DNA from: an uncultured Bacteroides sp.
GTDB lineage: Bacteria > Bacteroidota > Bacteroidia > Bacteroidales > Bacteroidaceae
Reading direction: 5' to 3'
DNA length: 21,623 nucleotides
Assembly (NCBI GenBank): GCA_902472795.1
Contig: CABROZ010000029.1
Location: forward strand, 1 to 21,623
Shown: positions 13,403 to 20,757 of the stretch, piece by piece
Numbering within the stretch: position 1 is the first letter of the stretch
How the letters are laid out: every line of letters starts with the position of its first letter
Position numbers and translations under genes: made by a program
Notes under the pieces: generated by a model
What the model was told of the DNA's origin: nothing
Databases searched by the model: none
What the model saw: only the letters and a program-made list of their open reading frames with translations

Positions 13403-15870
13403 ACGAACAGCCCTCCCACCTGATGAACAATGAAAGCGACTATCCAGGCCAGCACCGTGGTGTATGCCGCGGCAAACAAGCTCCACTTCCAGCTGCCCGA
13501 TTCACTCCTGATGGCCGCCAGTGTGGCTATACAGGGGAAATAAATCAGTATGAACACCATGTAGCAGAAGGCCACCAGCGGCGTGATTGGTATGCGCTCG
13601 CCCAGATTGGCGGTATCGGCGTCGGCATCATCGGCATAGAGGATGCCCAGCGTGCTTACCACCAGCTCCTTGGCTCCTACTCCGGAGAGGATGCCGACTC
13701 CCAGCTTCCAGTCGAAGCCCAACGGCTCGATGACGGGTTCGATGGCTTTCCCGATCTTGCCGATATAGGAGTTTTCCTGCTGCTCGGCCACGGTGTTGTA
13801 GGAATCGTGGTTGGGATAGTAGCCCAATGCCCAGATCACAATCGAGGCCACCATGATGATGCCACCCATCTTGCGCAGATACTGGGCACCTTTCTCCCAC
13901 GTATGACGGAAGATGGACTTCGAGGTAGGAAGCCGATAGGGCGGCAGTTCCATGACGAACGGCGTATCGTCGCCCTTGACCAGGAAGCGGCTGAAGATGC
14001 GTGCCATCAGCACGGCCAGCAGGATGCCTATGGCATAAATGGCGAGCATGACCAAACTGGCGTTCCCCGGGAAGAAGGTTCCTACCAGAACCAGATAGAT
14101 GGGCAGGCGGGCGCTGCACGACATCAGCGGGGTGATGAGCATGGTTATCAGACGGCTCTTCCGGTTCTCGATGGTGCGCGAAGCCATGATGGCGGGTACG
14201 TTGCATCCGAATCCCATGATGAGGGGAATGAACGACTTGCCATGCAGGCCCATCTTGTGCATGATTTTGTCCATGATGAACGCCGCACGGGCCATGTAGC
14301 CCGAGTCTTCCATCATCGAGATGAAGAAATACAGTATCAGGATATTGGGCAGGAAGACGATGACGCCTCCCACACCGCCGATGATACCGTCGATGAGCAT
14401 GTCCTTCAGAGGGCCTTCGGGCATATTGTTGCGTATCAGTTCGCCCAATGCGCCGACCAGCCATTCGATGCCTTGCATCGGATAGTCGCCCAGCACGAAT
14501 GTCCCCTGAAACATGATGTACAGGAAAAGGAAGAAGATGGGATATCCCCAGATGCGATGGGTGACAATGGAGTCGATCACCCGGGTGGCCCGTTCCTTGT
14601 CCATGTGGTTGTCCACATAGGTTTCTTTCAGGGCGCCCGAGATGAAGCCGTACTTGGCGTCGGTGATGGCTTGTTCGCTATCCTCGTTGATGGAGTTTCG
14701 CAAGCGCTGTTCTTCCTTGTCACGCACAGCCAATATATCCTGTCCGTTGGGCAGGCCGGCCACCATCTTTTCCAGGTCCTTGTCGTTCTCCAACAGCTTG
14801 ATGGCCAGGAAACGGGTGGAATACTTGTGACGGATGTTTTCGTTGACGCTGATGACGCGCTTCACCTCGTCGATGCTGCGCTCCAGTTCGGGGCCGTGGT
14901 TGATGTGGATGTGGCGGTAGAATCCGTTGGGATGTTCGTGCTCTTCCTTGTGGCTGCCATAGTCATGGTCGGGCACGTATTCCTTGTGCCAGTTGCGCAG
15001 GTCGTTCAGGATGTCGGCACGTATCTTGCCGTCCTTGTCCAGAAAGTCTCCTCCCTCGTACATGCCGATGATGACATGGAACAGGGTATCGATGCCCTTG
15101 CCCGTCCGGCAGACGGTAGGCACCATCGGCACGCCTATCAGTTCGCTCAGCTTCAGGTAGTCGAGGGTATTGCCGCTGGCCTGCAGCTCGTCGAACATGT
15201 TGAGCGCGATGACCATGCGCACGTTCATGTCTATCAGTTGGGTGGTGAGGTACAGGTTGCGCTCCAGGTTGGAAGCATCGACCACGTTGATGATGATGTC
15301 GGGGGTCTGGTCGATAATGTGCCGGCGCACGTATATCTCTTCGGGTGAGTATGCCGAGAGGGAATAGGTTCCCGGCAGGTCAACGATGCGGAAATGGTAT
15401 CCCTGGAAGTCGAAATATCCTTCCTTGGCATCGACGGTGACGCCGCTATAGTTGCCCACATGCTCGTGCGAACCGGAAGCGATGTTGAACAAAGAGGTCT
15501 TGCCGCAGTTGGGATTCCCGACCAGTGCCACGTTGATGGTACGTCGCTTGCCCAATGCAATGCGTTTCATTTCTTCATCACTCAGGTGGATGTCCTCGCT
15601 CAGGCCCTTATGATAGTCCAGCTGCACGGCCTGCTCTTTGGCCTCCTGTTCGCTGACTACTTCTATCATTTCGGCTTCCTGCCGGCGCAGCGAGATTTCA
15701 TACCCCATCACCTTATACTTGATAGGGTCCTTCAGCGGAGCATTCAGGACGACTTCCACGGTCTTGCCCTTGATGAAGCCCATTTCCACAATCCGCTTGC
15801 GGAAACCACCGTGCCCCATCACCTTGACGATCACACCTTTCTCGCCGGTTTTCAGTTCGGATAAACGCAT
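13399..15870 (-). CDS. feoB: FeoA-FeoB fusion ferrous iron transporter
   Basis: The 823-residue protein joins a FeoA-type SH3 domain (about 1-75) to FeoB, as usual in Bacteroidales. The G domain has G1 GNPNCGKT (118-125), a G2 GVTVD, G3 DLPGTYSLS and G4 NMFDE. A His-rich segment at about 293-325 (HKEY, DHDYGSHKEEHEH, RHIHINH) sits between the G domain and the membrane part. The transmembrane region carries the gate motifs GFGCNVPAIMASR and SCSARLPIYLVL, and GAKELVVSTLGILY near the end. It imports Fe(II) across the inner membrane, driven or gated by GTP hydrolysis. The promoter lies at 15913-15944. No Fur site is recognised. The small Cys-rich protein is coupled to its end. Confidence 0.97.
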   Translation of the reverse strand: MRLSELKTGEKGVIVKVMGHGGFRKRIVEMGFIKGKTVEVVLNAPLKDPIKYKVMGYEISLRRQEAEMIEVVSEQEAKEQAVQLDYHKGLSEDIHLSDEEMKRIALGKRRTINVALVGNPNCGKTSLFNIASGSHEHVGNYSGVTVDAKEGYFDFQGYHFRIVDLPGTYSLSAYSPEEIYVRRHIIDQTPDIIINVVDASNLERNLYLTTQLIDMNVRMVIALNMFDELQASGNTLDYLKLSELIGVPMVPTVCRTGKGIDTLFHVIIGMYEGGDFLDKDGKIRADILNDLRNWHKEYVPDHDYGSHKEEHEHPNGFYRHIHINHGPELERSIDEVKRVISVNENIRHKYSTRFLAIKLLENDKDLEKMVAGLPNGQDILAVRDKEEQRLRNSINEDSEQAITDAKYGFISGALKETYVDNHMDKERATRVIDSIVTHRIWGYPIFFLFLYIMFQGTFVLGDYPMQGIEWLVGALGELIRNNMPEGPLKDMLIDGIIGGVGGVIVFLPNILILYFFISMMEDSGYMARAAFIMDKIMHKMGLHGKSFIPLIMGFGCNVPAIMASRTIENRKSRLITMLITPLMSCSARLPIYLVLVGTFFPGNASLVMLAIYAIGILLAVLMARIFSRFLVKGDDTPFVMELPPYRLPTSKSIFRHTWEKGAQYLRKMGGIIMVASIVIWALGYYPNHDSYNTVAEQQENSYIGKIGKAIEPVIEPLGFDWKLGVGILSGVGAKELVVSTLGILYADDADADTANLGERIPITPLVAFCYMVFILIYFPCIATLAAIRSESGSWKWSLFAAAYTTVLAWIVAFIVHQVGGLFV

Positions 15871-15912
15871 AATATTCTATTTTAGTCTTGACTGTTCGGT
15901 ATATTTCGACCA

Positions 15913-15944
15913 CAAAGATACTCCATTCGCCCGTAGCATACAAA
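15913..15944 (-). promoter_or_regulatory. Promoter of feoB
   Basis: Minus-strand TTTG (15941-15944) is followed after exactly 20 nt by TATCTTTG (15913-15920); both boxes match the consensus. The predicted leader is about 35-40 nt. Confidence 0.8.
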
Positions 15945-16042
15945 CAATTTAGAATGTTTTTAAATAACCGCGGCGTTACGTGCATGCTTTACGGCCCCGT
16001 CGGTCCCTCCATCCAATCATAGATGTTTACACTGCGAGGATA

Positions 16043-16141
16043 CACAGTCACCCTTCTATACCGAGGGTACCAAAGGATACGACTGAGGGTACCTAAGTAT
16101 AGGACTGAGGGTGCCTAAGTATAGGACTGTGACCCCCTCGG
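16043..16141. repeat. Inverted repeats around three 22-bp tandem repeats
   Basis: Three direct units of 22 bp abut at 16063-16084, 16085-16106 and 16107-16128. Units 2 and 3 differ at one base; unit 1 is more diverged (units 1 and 2 contain GGTACC). They lie between CCGAGGG (16061-16067) and CCCTCGG (16135-16141). CACAGTC and CTATAC (16043-16049, 16056-16061) can pair with GTATAG-GACTGTG (16119-16131). No coding frame is seen. It is in the 398-nt gap between feoB and tilS, and the rest of that gap is described in the promoter entries. Confidence 0.8.
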
Positions 16142-16233
16142 AAAAAACGGATGGGCAGCAAGACATACATCGCTGAATATCAGCATTTTATGATTTTCCG
16201 CACAAATAGTAATAAATATAGACCCGCACAACG

Positions 16234-16264
16234 ATACGACAACCGGAATTCTGTCGTATATTTG
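16234..16264 (+). promoter_or_regulatory. tilS promoter with inverted repeat (candidate operator)
   Basis: TATATTTG (16257-16264) matches the -7 consensus and ends 4 nt before the ATG, so the transcript is close to leaderless. A perfect 7-bp inverted repeat, ATACGAC (16234-16240) and GTCGTAT (16253-16259), overlaps the -7 box and covers the region where the -33 box would be; no TTTG is seen there. Confidence 0.45.
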
Positions 16265-16268
16265 CCCC

Positions 16269-17546
16269 ATGATAACAGAAAAAGTAAGGCTATACATCGA
16301 GAACGAGCATCTCTTCACTCCGCAGGACAAGATACTCGTTGCCCTGAGCGGAGGCGCCGATTCCGTAGCCCTGTTGCGCTTGCTGCTGCACACAGGCTAC
16401 CGCTGCGAGGCAGCCCACTGCAATTTCCACCTGCGTGGCGACGAATCGGACCGCGACGAAACCTTTGTCCGCCAACTATGCTGCCGCCTGCAAGTGCCCC
16501 TGCACGTGACCCACTTCCACACCACACAGGTGGCCGCCCAACGGCACATCTCCATCGAAATGGCTGCCCGCGAACTCCGCTACGAGTGGTTTGAGTCAAC
16601 GCGCCTTGACTGCGGAGCCGCCGTCATCGCCGTGGCCCATCACAGCGACGACAGTGTGGAGACCTTCCTGTTGAACCTGATACGGGGAACCGGCATCAAC
16701 GGCCTGCGCGGCATACGTGCCCGAAACGGACGCATCGTACGCCCCTTGCTCTGCCTGTCGCGTCGCGACATCACCGGCTACCTGCAAAGCATCGGGCAGG
16801 ACTACGTCACCGACAGCACCAACCTGCACGACGAGTACACCCGCAACAAGATCCGGCTGAACATCGTGCCCCTGCTGCAGCAAATAAACCCTTCGGTCAA
16901 AGACAGCATCCTGCAGACCGCCCGCCACTTGGACGATGCTTACCATATATATATAAAAGGTATAGAAGAAGGACGAAAACGCGTGTGCAGGGACAACCGT
17001 ATCAGCATCCCCCTGCTGCTGCAGGAGCCCTCGCCCGCCACCCTGCTATTCGAACTGGTAGCCCCGCTGGGCTTCAACCACGCGCAAATCGACGACCTGC
17101 TCGCCTCCCTCTCCGCCCAGTCGGGCAAGACGTTCCTCTCTTCGCAATGGAAGATTGTGAAAGACCGCAACTGCCTGCTGATCGAAAACCGGGAAGAAAC
17201 ACCCGTGCAGCCCCTGCTGCAAACCGAAGTGCTGGACTACACGCCCGGCACCGACATTCCCCGAAGCAAAGACACCGCCTGTCTTGACGCCGACAAAATC
17301 AAGCAACCCCTGTCGCTACGGCTGTGGAAACAGGGAGACACATTCGTCCCCTTCGGCATGAAAGGTAAAAAGAAAATCAGCGATTACCTGACCGACCGCA
17401 AGTTCTCACTCCCCCGGAAACAACGCCAATGGGTGCTGTGTTGCGGCGACGACATTGTCTGGTTGGTGGGCGAACGGTCAGACAACCGCTATCGGATAGA
17501 CGAGCATACCCGGAAAATGCTCGTCATCAAAGTCGTCACAGGATAA
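16269..17546 (+). CDS. tilS: tRNA(Ile)-lysidine synthase TilS
   Basis: TilS adds lysine to C34 of the tRNA-Ile with anticodon CAU, using ATP, so that it reads AUA codons. The 425-residue length is normal. The PP-loop SGGADS lies at 27-32, followed by the family block HHSDDSVETFLLNLIRGTG, and a C-terminal domain that includes LRLWKQGDTFVPFGMKGKKK and ISDYLTDRKF. It is cytoplasmic. The gene is GC-rich, but codons near 16945-16957 form an AT island (HIYIKGI) with ATA codons, fitting the need for this enzyme. The end overlaps the convergent EFR1 gene by 11 nt (17536-17546). Confidence 0.96.
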   Translation: MITEKVRLYIENEHLFTPQDKILVALSGGADSVALLRLLLHTGYRCEAAHCNFHLRGDESDRDETFVRQLCCRLQVPLHVTHFHTTQVAAQRHISIEMAARELRYEWFESTRLDCGAAVIAVAHHSDDSVETFLLNLIRGTGINGLRGIRARNGRIVRPLLCLSRRDITGYLQSIGQDYVTDSTNLHDEYTRNKIRLNIVPLLQQINPSVKDSILQTARHLDDAYHIYIKGIEEGRKRVCRDNRISIPLLLQEPSPATLLFELVAPLGFNHAQIDDLLASLSAQSGKTFLSSQWKIVKDRNCLLIENREETPVQPLLQTEVLDYTPGTDIPRSKDTACLDADKIKQPLSLRLWKQGDTFVPFGMKGKKKISDYLTDRKFSLPRKQRQWVLCCGDDIVWLVGERSDNRYRIDEHTRKMLVIKVVTG

Positions 17547-18372
17547 TCCGGTCTTCCTTCTCGCGCTTGAAGCAATCGGACAGCAAGGCAGAGAACGGAG
17601 TGTCGTACGAACGTGCCTTCTGCGGACAACCCTTCACGCAGGCACAGCAACGGATACACTTGTCGGCCAGTGTATGACACTCGTCCCCCTTCACGATGGC
17701 CCGGGTCGGGCAATGTGCCGCCCAGTAGCCACAATGGATGCAAAGTCCGGCATCGACCTCGGGCGTACGCGGCACGACCACTCCACTCTTGCGCAACTTC
17801 AGGAACTTGCGTAAGAAGCGCAGCAAAGGGAAAAACGGTTGGCGCGGACGGAGGATCTTCGCCACATCCACCGGATACAAATGCTCCATATCGGCTGCCG
17901 AGACAATCTTGGTCTGCAGCTTTTTGCCGAACAGTTCGGCATACTCCACGTCGGCAGCATCGGGGCGGCCGGCCGCAATGGGATATTGTGCAGTGCTATA
18001 CGAATGCTCGCCGACAAACGTGCCACCGGCAATCACCTTGAACCCGCGTGCCGAAACAAAAGCATCAAGCTCGCTCAACGCCTTCTCGTATGCACGGTTT
18101 CCATACACCACCACAACCACAGCCGGCGCACCGTCCTCCGTACAAATATCCTGCATACGCTCCAAAGCCAAAGGAGCCACATGCCCGCCATAGACTGGGA
18201 CGGCAAAGACGGCAAGAGCCGTACGGGGCACCTTCAATGCCCTGCCTGCACCCAACGTCACGTCGCACACTTCGACCTCACCGATACCCGTTCCCTTCAC
18301 AATCGCCTCAGCCACCCGTCTCGACGTGCCGGTAGGCGAAAAAGTTATCTGATAAACAGCATTTATATCCAT
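17536..18372 (-). CDS. EFR1-type flavodoxin/ferredoxin fusion protein
   Basis: From the ATG at 18370-18372 the product is 278 residues; an in-frame TTG two codons upstream is not favoured. The N-terminal half is flavodoxin-like, with a phosphate loop SPTGTSR (12-18) for FMN. The C-terminal half carries two ferredoxin motifs: CIHCGYWAAHCP (211-222), in which the third Cys of CxxCxxCxxxCP is Trp217, and an intact CIRCCACVKGCP (239-250). The family (EFR1) is common in anaerobes and presumed to shuttle electrons in the cytoplasm. One clear oddity is the missing Cys, coded as TGG, one base from TGC or TGT. The gene stands alone and converges on tilS. Confidence 0.88.
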   Translation of the reverse strand: MDINAVYQITFSPTGTSRRVAEAIVKGTGIGEVEVCDVTLGAGRALKVPRTALAVFAVPVYGGHVAPLALERMQDICTEDGAPAVVVVVYGNRAYEKALSELDAFVSARGFKVIAGGTFVGEHSYSTAQYPIAAGRPDAADVEYAELFGKKLQTKIVSAADMEHLYPVDVAKILRPRQPFFPLLRFLRKFLKLRKSGVVVPRTPEVDAGLCIHCGYWAAHCPTRAIVKGDECHTLADKCIRCCACVKGCPQKARSYDTPFSALLSDCFKREKEDRIIL

Positions 18373-18405
18373 CTGCAAAATATTTTATGATTGATAATAA
18401 CAGAA

Positions 18406-18413
18406 CAAAGGTA
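18406..18413 (-). promoter_or_regulatory. -7 box for the EFR1 gene
   Basis: Minus-strand TACCTTTG matches the consensus exactly, 34 nt before the ATG. The nearest -33 match is a TTG at 18436-18438 with a long 22-nt spacer. Confidence 0.5.
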
Positions 18414-18465
18414 TGGTTTTAAAATTAAAAAAACGCAATCCGATAGCAAAACCAAAAAATATTAT

Positions 18466-18473
18466 TATCTTTG
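18466..18473 (+). promoter_or_regulatory. -7 box for rho
   Basis: TATCTTTG matches the consensus, in an A/T-rich stretch. The -33 position is not a TTTG. The predicted leader is about 180 nt. Confidence 0.5.
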
Positions 18474-18486
18474 TCGCGTCGAAACA

Positions 18487-18624
18487 AGCTGAAGTATCCA
18501 GCTGCGGAAGGAAATGTCAGCCTGATTTCCCGTTCAACAAAATACATCCCTATTAAATCATAACCCATAAGGTAAGCTCACCGCGATGGCCACAACAGTT
18601 CAGGCATCAAGGAAACTGTACCTT
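18487..18624 (+). other. Structured 5' leader of rho
   Basis: Successive inverted repeats are visible: AGCTG/CAGCT (18487-18491, 18499-18503), GGAAAT/ATTTCC (18510-18515, 18525-18530), ACAGTT/AACTGT (18595-18600, 18614-18619), with AAGGT/ACCTT (18569-18573, 18620-18624) as a possible outer stem. Rho genes often control themselves by termination in the leader; that role here is inference. No Shine-Dalgarno site precedes the ATG. Confidence 0.45.
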
Positions 18625-18661
18625 TCATAACAAGAATTTTAACCAATCACACATATACTAT

Positions 18662-20695
18662 ATGTATAACATCATTCAATTAAACGACAAGAGTTTGTCG
18701 GAACTGCAAGCTATTGCCCAAGAATTAGGTATAAAGAAGGCCGAATCGCTTAAAAAAGAAGATCTGGTCTATAAGATACTCGACGAGCAAGCCATTGCCG
18801 GGGCTACCAAGAAAGTTGCAGCAGACAAACTGAAAGAAGAGCGCAAAGGAGATAAGCAGAAACGTACCCGCGCCAACAAGAAAGACAACAGTGACAAAGC
18901 ACCTGCTACCGGAAAAAGCGCAGAGCCAACAAACAAAGAAACCAAAAAAGCAACCAATAACACACCCAAACAGGCAGCAGAGGCTACACAAGCCGCAGCA
19001 GCTGCCCCAACCCAAACAACCGAAAGCATCGCTGCCGAAGCGGCAACCACCAACGATGCGGCCGAAACAACCCCTGCAACCAAACGTCGCGGTCGGCCTC
19101 GCAAGACCAAAGCAGAAGATGCCAAAGACAACAACGCAGCAAGCGCATCGGTCACCGAGCCGGAACTGAAGTTCGAAGCACAGGCTCCCGAAGCAGAAAC
19201 AGCCCCGGAAAAGAATACCGTACCCGATGAAAATCCCATCATAGCCGAAGCAAATGATGACTTCATCCCCATCGAGGATCTGCCGACCGATAAATTCGAG
19301 CTCCCCTCTGAACTGATTGGAAAGTTCGAAGCCACCAAGGCCATTCCCCCTGTACCGGCACCCGAACAAAACCCTGCGCCGCAGCCACAGCAACAACGCC
19401 CGCGCATCCGTCAGCGCGACAACAACGCAGCCTTCAACAATCGGAACAACAACAATAACAATAACAACAACCAGCGTCAGGCACAGCAACGTCAGGCACA
19501 ACAGCAAAATGCCAATGACAACATGCCCGCACAAGAGCGCAAACAGCAGCCCGAACGCGAGAAAGCCTACGAATTCGACGACATCCTGACCGGAACAGGC
19601 GTACTGGAAATCATGCCTGACGGCTATGGCTTCCTCCGCTCATCCGACTACAATTACCTGTCCTCTCCCGACGACATCTACGTATCGCAGTCGCAAATCA
19701 AGCTGTTCGGCCTGAAGACAGGCGACGTGGTTGACGGAGTCATCCGTCCGCCCAAGGAAGGCGAAAAATATTTCCCGCTGGTCAAAGTCTCCAAAATCAA
19801 CGGACGCGACCCGGCATTCATCCGCGACCGCGTGCCCTTCGAGCACCTTACCCCCCTCTTCCCCAACGAGAAGTTCAAACTTTGCAAAGGCGGTTACTCC
19901 GACTCGCTGTCGGCCCGTGTAGTTGACCTCTTCGCCCCCATCGGAAAAGGACAGCGTGCCCTCATCGTGGCACAACCCAAGACCGGTAAGACCATCCTGA
20001 TGAAGGACATCGCCAACGCCATTGCCGCCAACCACCCGGAAGTCTATATGATTATGCTGCTCATCGACGAGCGCCCCGAAGAGGTTACCGACATGGCCCG
20101 TACCGTCAATGCCGAAGTCATCGCCTCTACCTTCGACGAACCCGCCGAACGCCACGTCAAGATTGCCGGCATCGTACTGGAAAAAGCCAAACGACTGGTA
20201 GAATGCGGACACGACGTAGTCATCTTCCTCGACTCCATCACCCGTCTGGCCCGTGCCTACAACACCGTATCGCCCGCATCCGGCAAGGTGCTTTCGGGAG
20301 GTGTCGATGCCAATGCCTTGCACAAGCCCAAACGCTTCTTCGGTGCGGCACGTAACATCGAAGGCGGAGGTTCGCTTACCATACTGGCTACAGCCCTGAT
20401 TGATACCGGCTCCAAGATGGACGAAGTAATCTTCGAAGAGTTCAAGGGAACAGGTAATATGGAATTGCAACTCGACCGCAACCTGTCCAACAAGCGCATC
20501 TTCCCGGCAGTCAACATCGTTGCATCGAGTACACGCCGCGACGACCTGCTGCAGGATAAGCAGACGCTTGACCGCATGTGGATACTGCGCAAGTACCTGG
20601 CCGACATGACTCCGATAGAAGCCATGGACTTCGTAAAAGACCGCTTGGAGAAAACCAAAGATAACGACGAGTTCCTGATGAGCATGAACAGCTGA
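18662..20695 (+). CDS. rho: Transcription termination factor Rho with long disordered insertion
   Basis: The 677-residue protein is far longer than E. coli Rho (419). Residues 1-45 form the Rho N-domain helical bundle. Residues about 50-300 are low-complexity and disordered: Lys-rich, then Ala/Thr/Glu, Pro/Gln, a run of nine Asn (262-270) and two QRQAQ repeats. The RNA-binding OB fold follows (about 300-378), then the RecA-type ATPase with Walker A QPKTGKT (438-444), IVLEKAKRLVECGHDVVIFLDSITR split across Walker B, and the Q and R loops. It is a hexameric RNA helicase that ends transcription. In Bacteroides thetaiotaomicron this disordered region is known to drive phase separation of Rho. Probably co-transcribed with or followed closely by ffh. 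Confidence 0.97.
   Translation: MYNIIQLNDKSLSELQAIAQELGIKKAESLKKEDLVYKILDEQAIAGATKKVAADKLKEERKGDKQKRTRANKKDNSDKAPATGKSAEPTNKETKKATNNTPKQAAEATQAAAAAPTQTTESIAAEAATTNDAAETTPATKRRGRPRKTKAEDAKDNNAASASVTEPELKFEAQAPEAETAPEKNTVPDENPIIAEANDDFIPIEDLPTDKFELPSELIGKFEATKAIPPVPAPEQNPAPQPQQQRPRIRQRDNNAAFNNRNNNNNNNNNQRQAQQRQAQQQNANDNMPAQERKQQPEREKAYEFDDILTGTGVLEIMPDGYGFLRSSDYNYLSSPDDIYVSQSQIKLFGLKTGDVVDGVIRPPKEGEKYFPLVKVSKINGRDPAFIRDRVPFEHLTPLFPNEKFKLCKGGYSDSLSARVVDLFAPIGKGQRALIVAQPKTGKTILMKDIANAIAANHPEVYMIMLLIDERPEEVTDMARTVNAEVIASTFDEPAERHVKIAGIVLEKAKRLVECGHDVVIFLDSITRLARAYNTVSPASGKVLSGGVDANALHKPKRFFGAARNIEGGGSLTILATALIDTGSKMDEVIFEEFKGTGNMELQLDRNLSNKRIFPAVNIVASSTRRDDLLQDKQTLDRMWILRKYLADMTPIEAMDFVKDRLEKTKDNDEFLMSMNS
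19445..19501 (+). repeat. Asn-codon run and 15-bp direct repeats inside rho
   Basis: Nine Asn codons (AAC/AAT, 19445-19471) are followed by two 15-bp near-identical repeats encoding QRQAQ (19472-19486 and 19487-19501). Such triplet runs are prone to slippage and would change the length of the disordered region without a frameshift. Confidence 0.8.
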
Positions 20696-20757
20696 TAGCC
20701 TCACCGGCAATCGTCGAAAGAAAAACGAATACGTATAATCTGAAATAGCACTGATAT

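Noticed and set aside
13423..15348. Long plus-strand open frame (641 codons) antisense to feoB
   Set aside because: It mirrors a well-supported FeoB gene in a GC-rich region; the product is His/Asp/Gln-rich with no domain and no promoter.
16063..16128. CRISPR array
   Set aside because: The three units abut with no spacers and no cas genes are present.
16172..16184. Small GCTGA/TCAGC hairpin before tilS as a terminator
   Set aside because: Only 5 bp with a 3-nt loop and no transcript known to end here; too weak to support.
20734..20739. TATAAT as a promoter for ffh
   Set aside because: The Bacteroidetes major sigma factor uses TAnnTTTG; no such box or -33 partner is present here.
20696..20757. 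SRP RNA or another small RNA gene between rho and ffh
   Set aside because: The gap is only 62 nt and shows no conserved SRP RNA motif.
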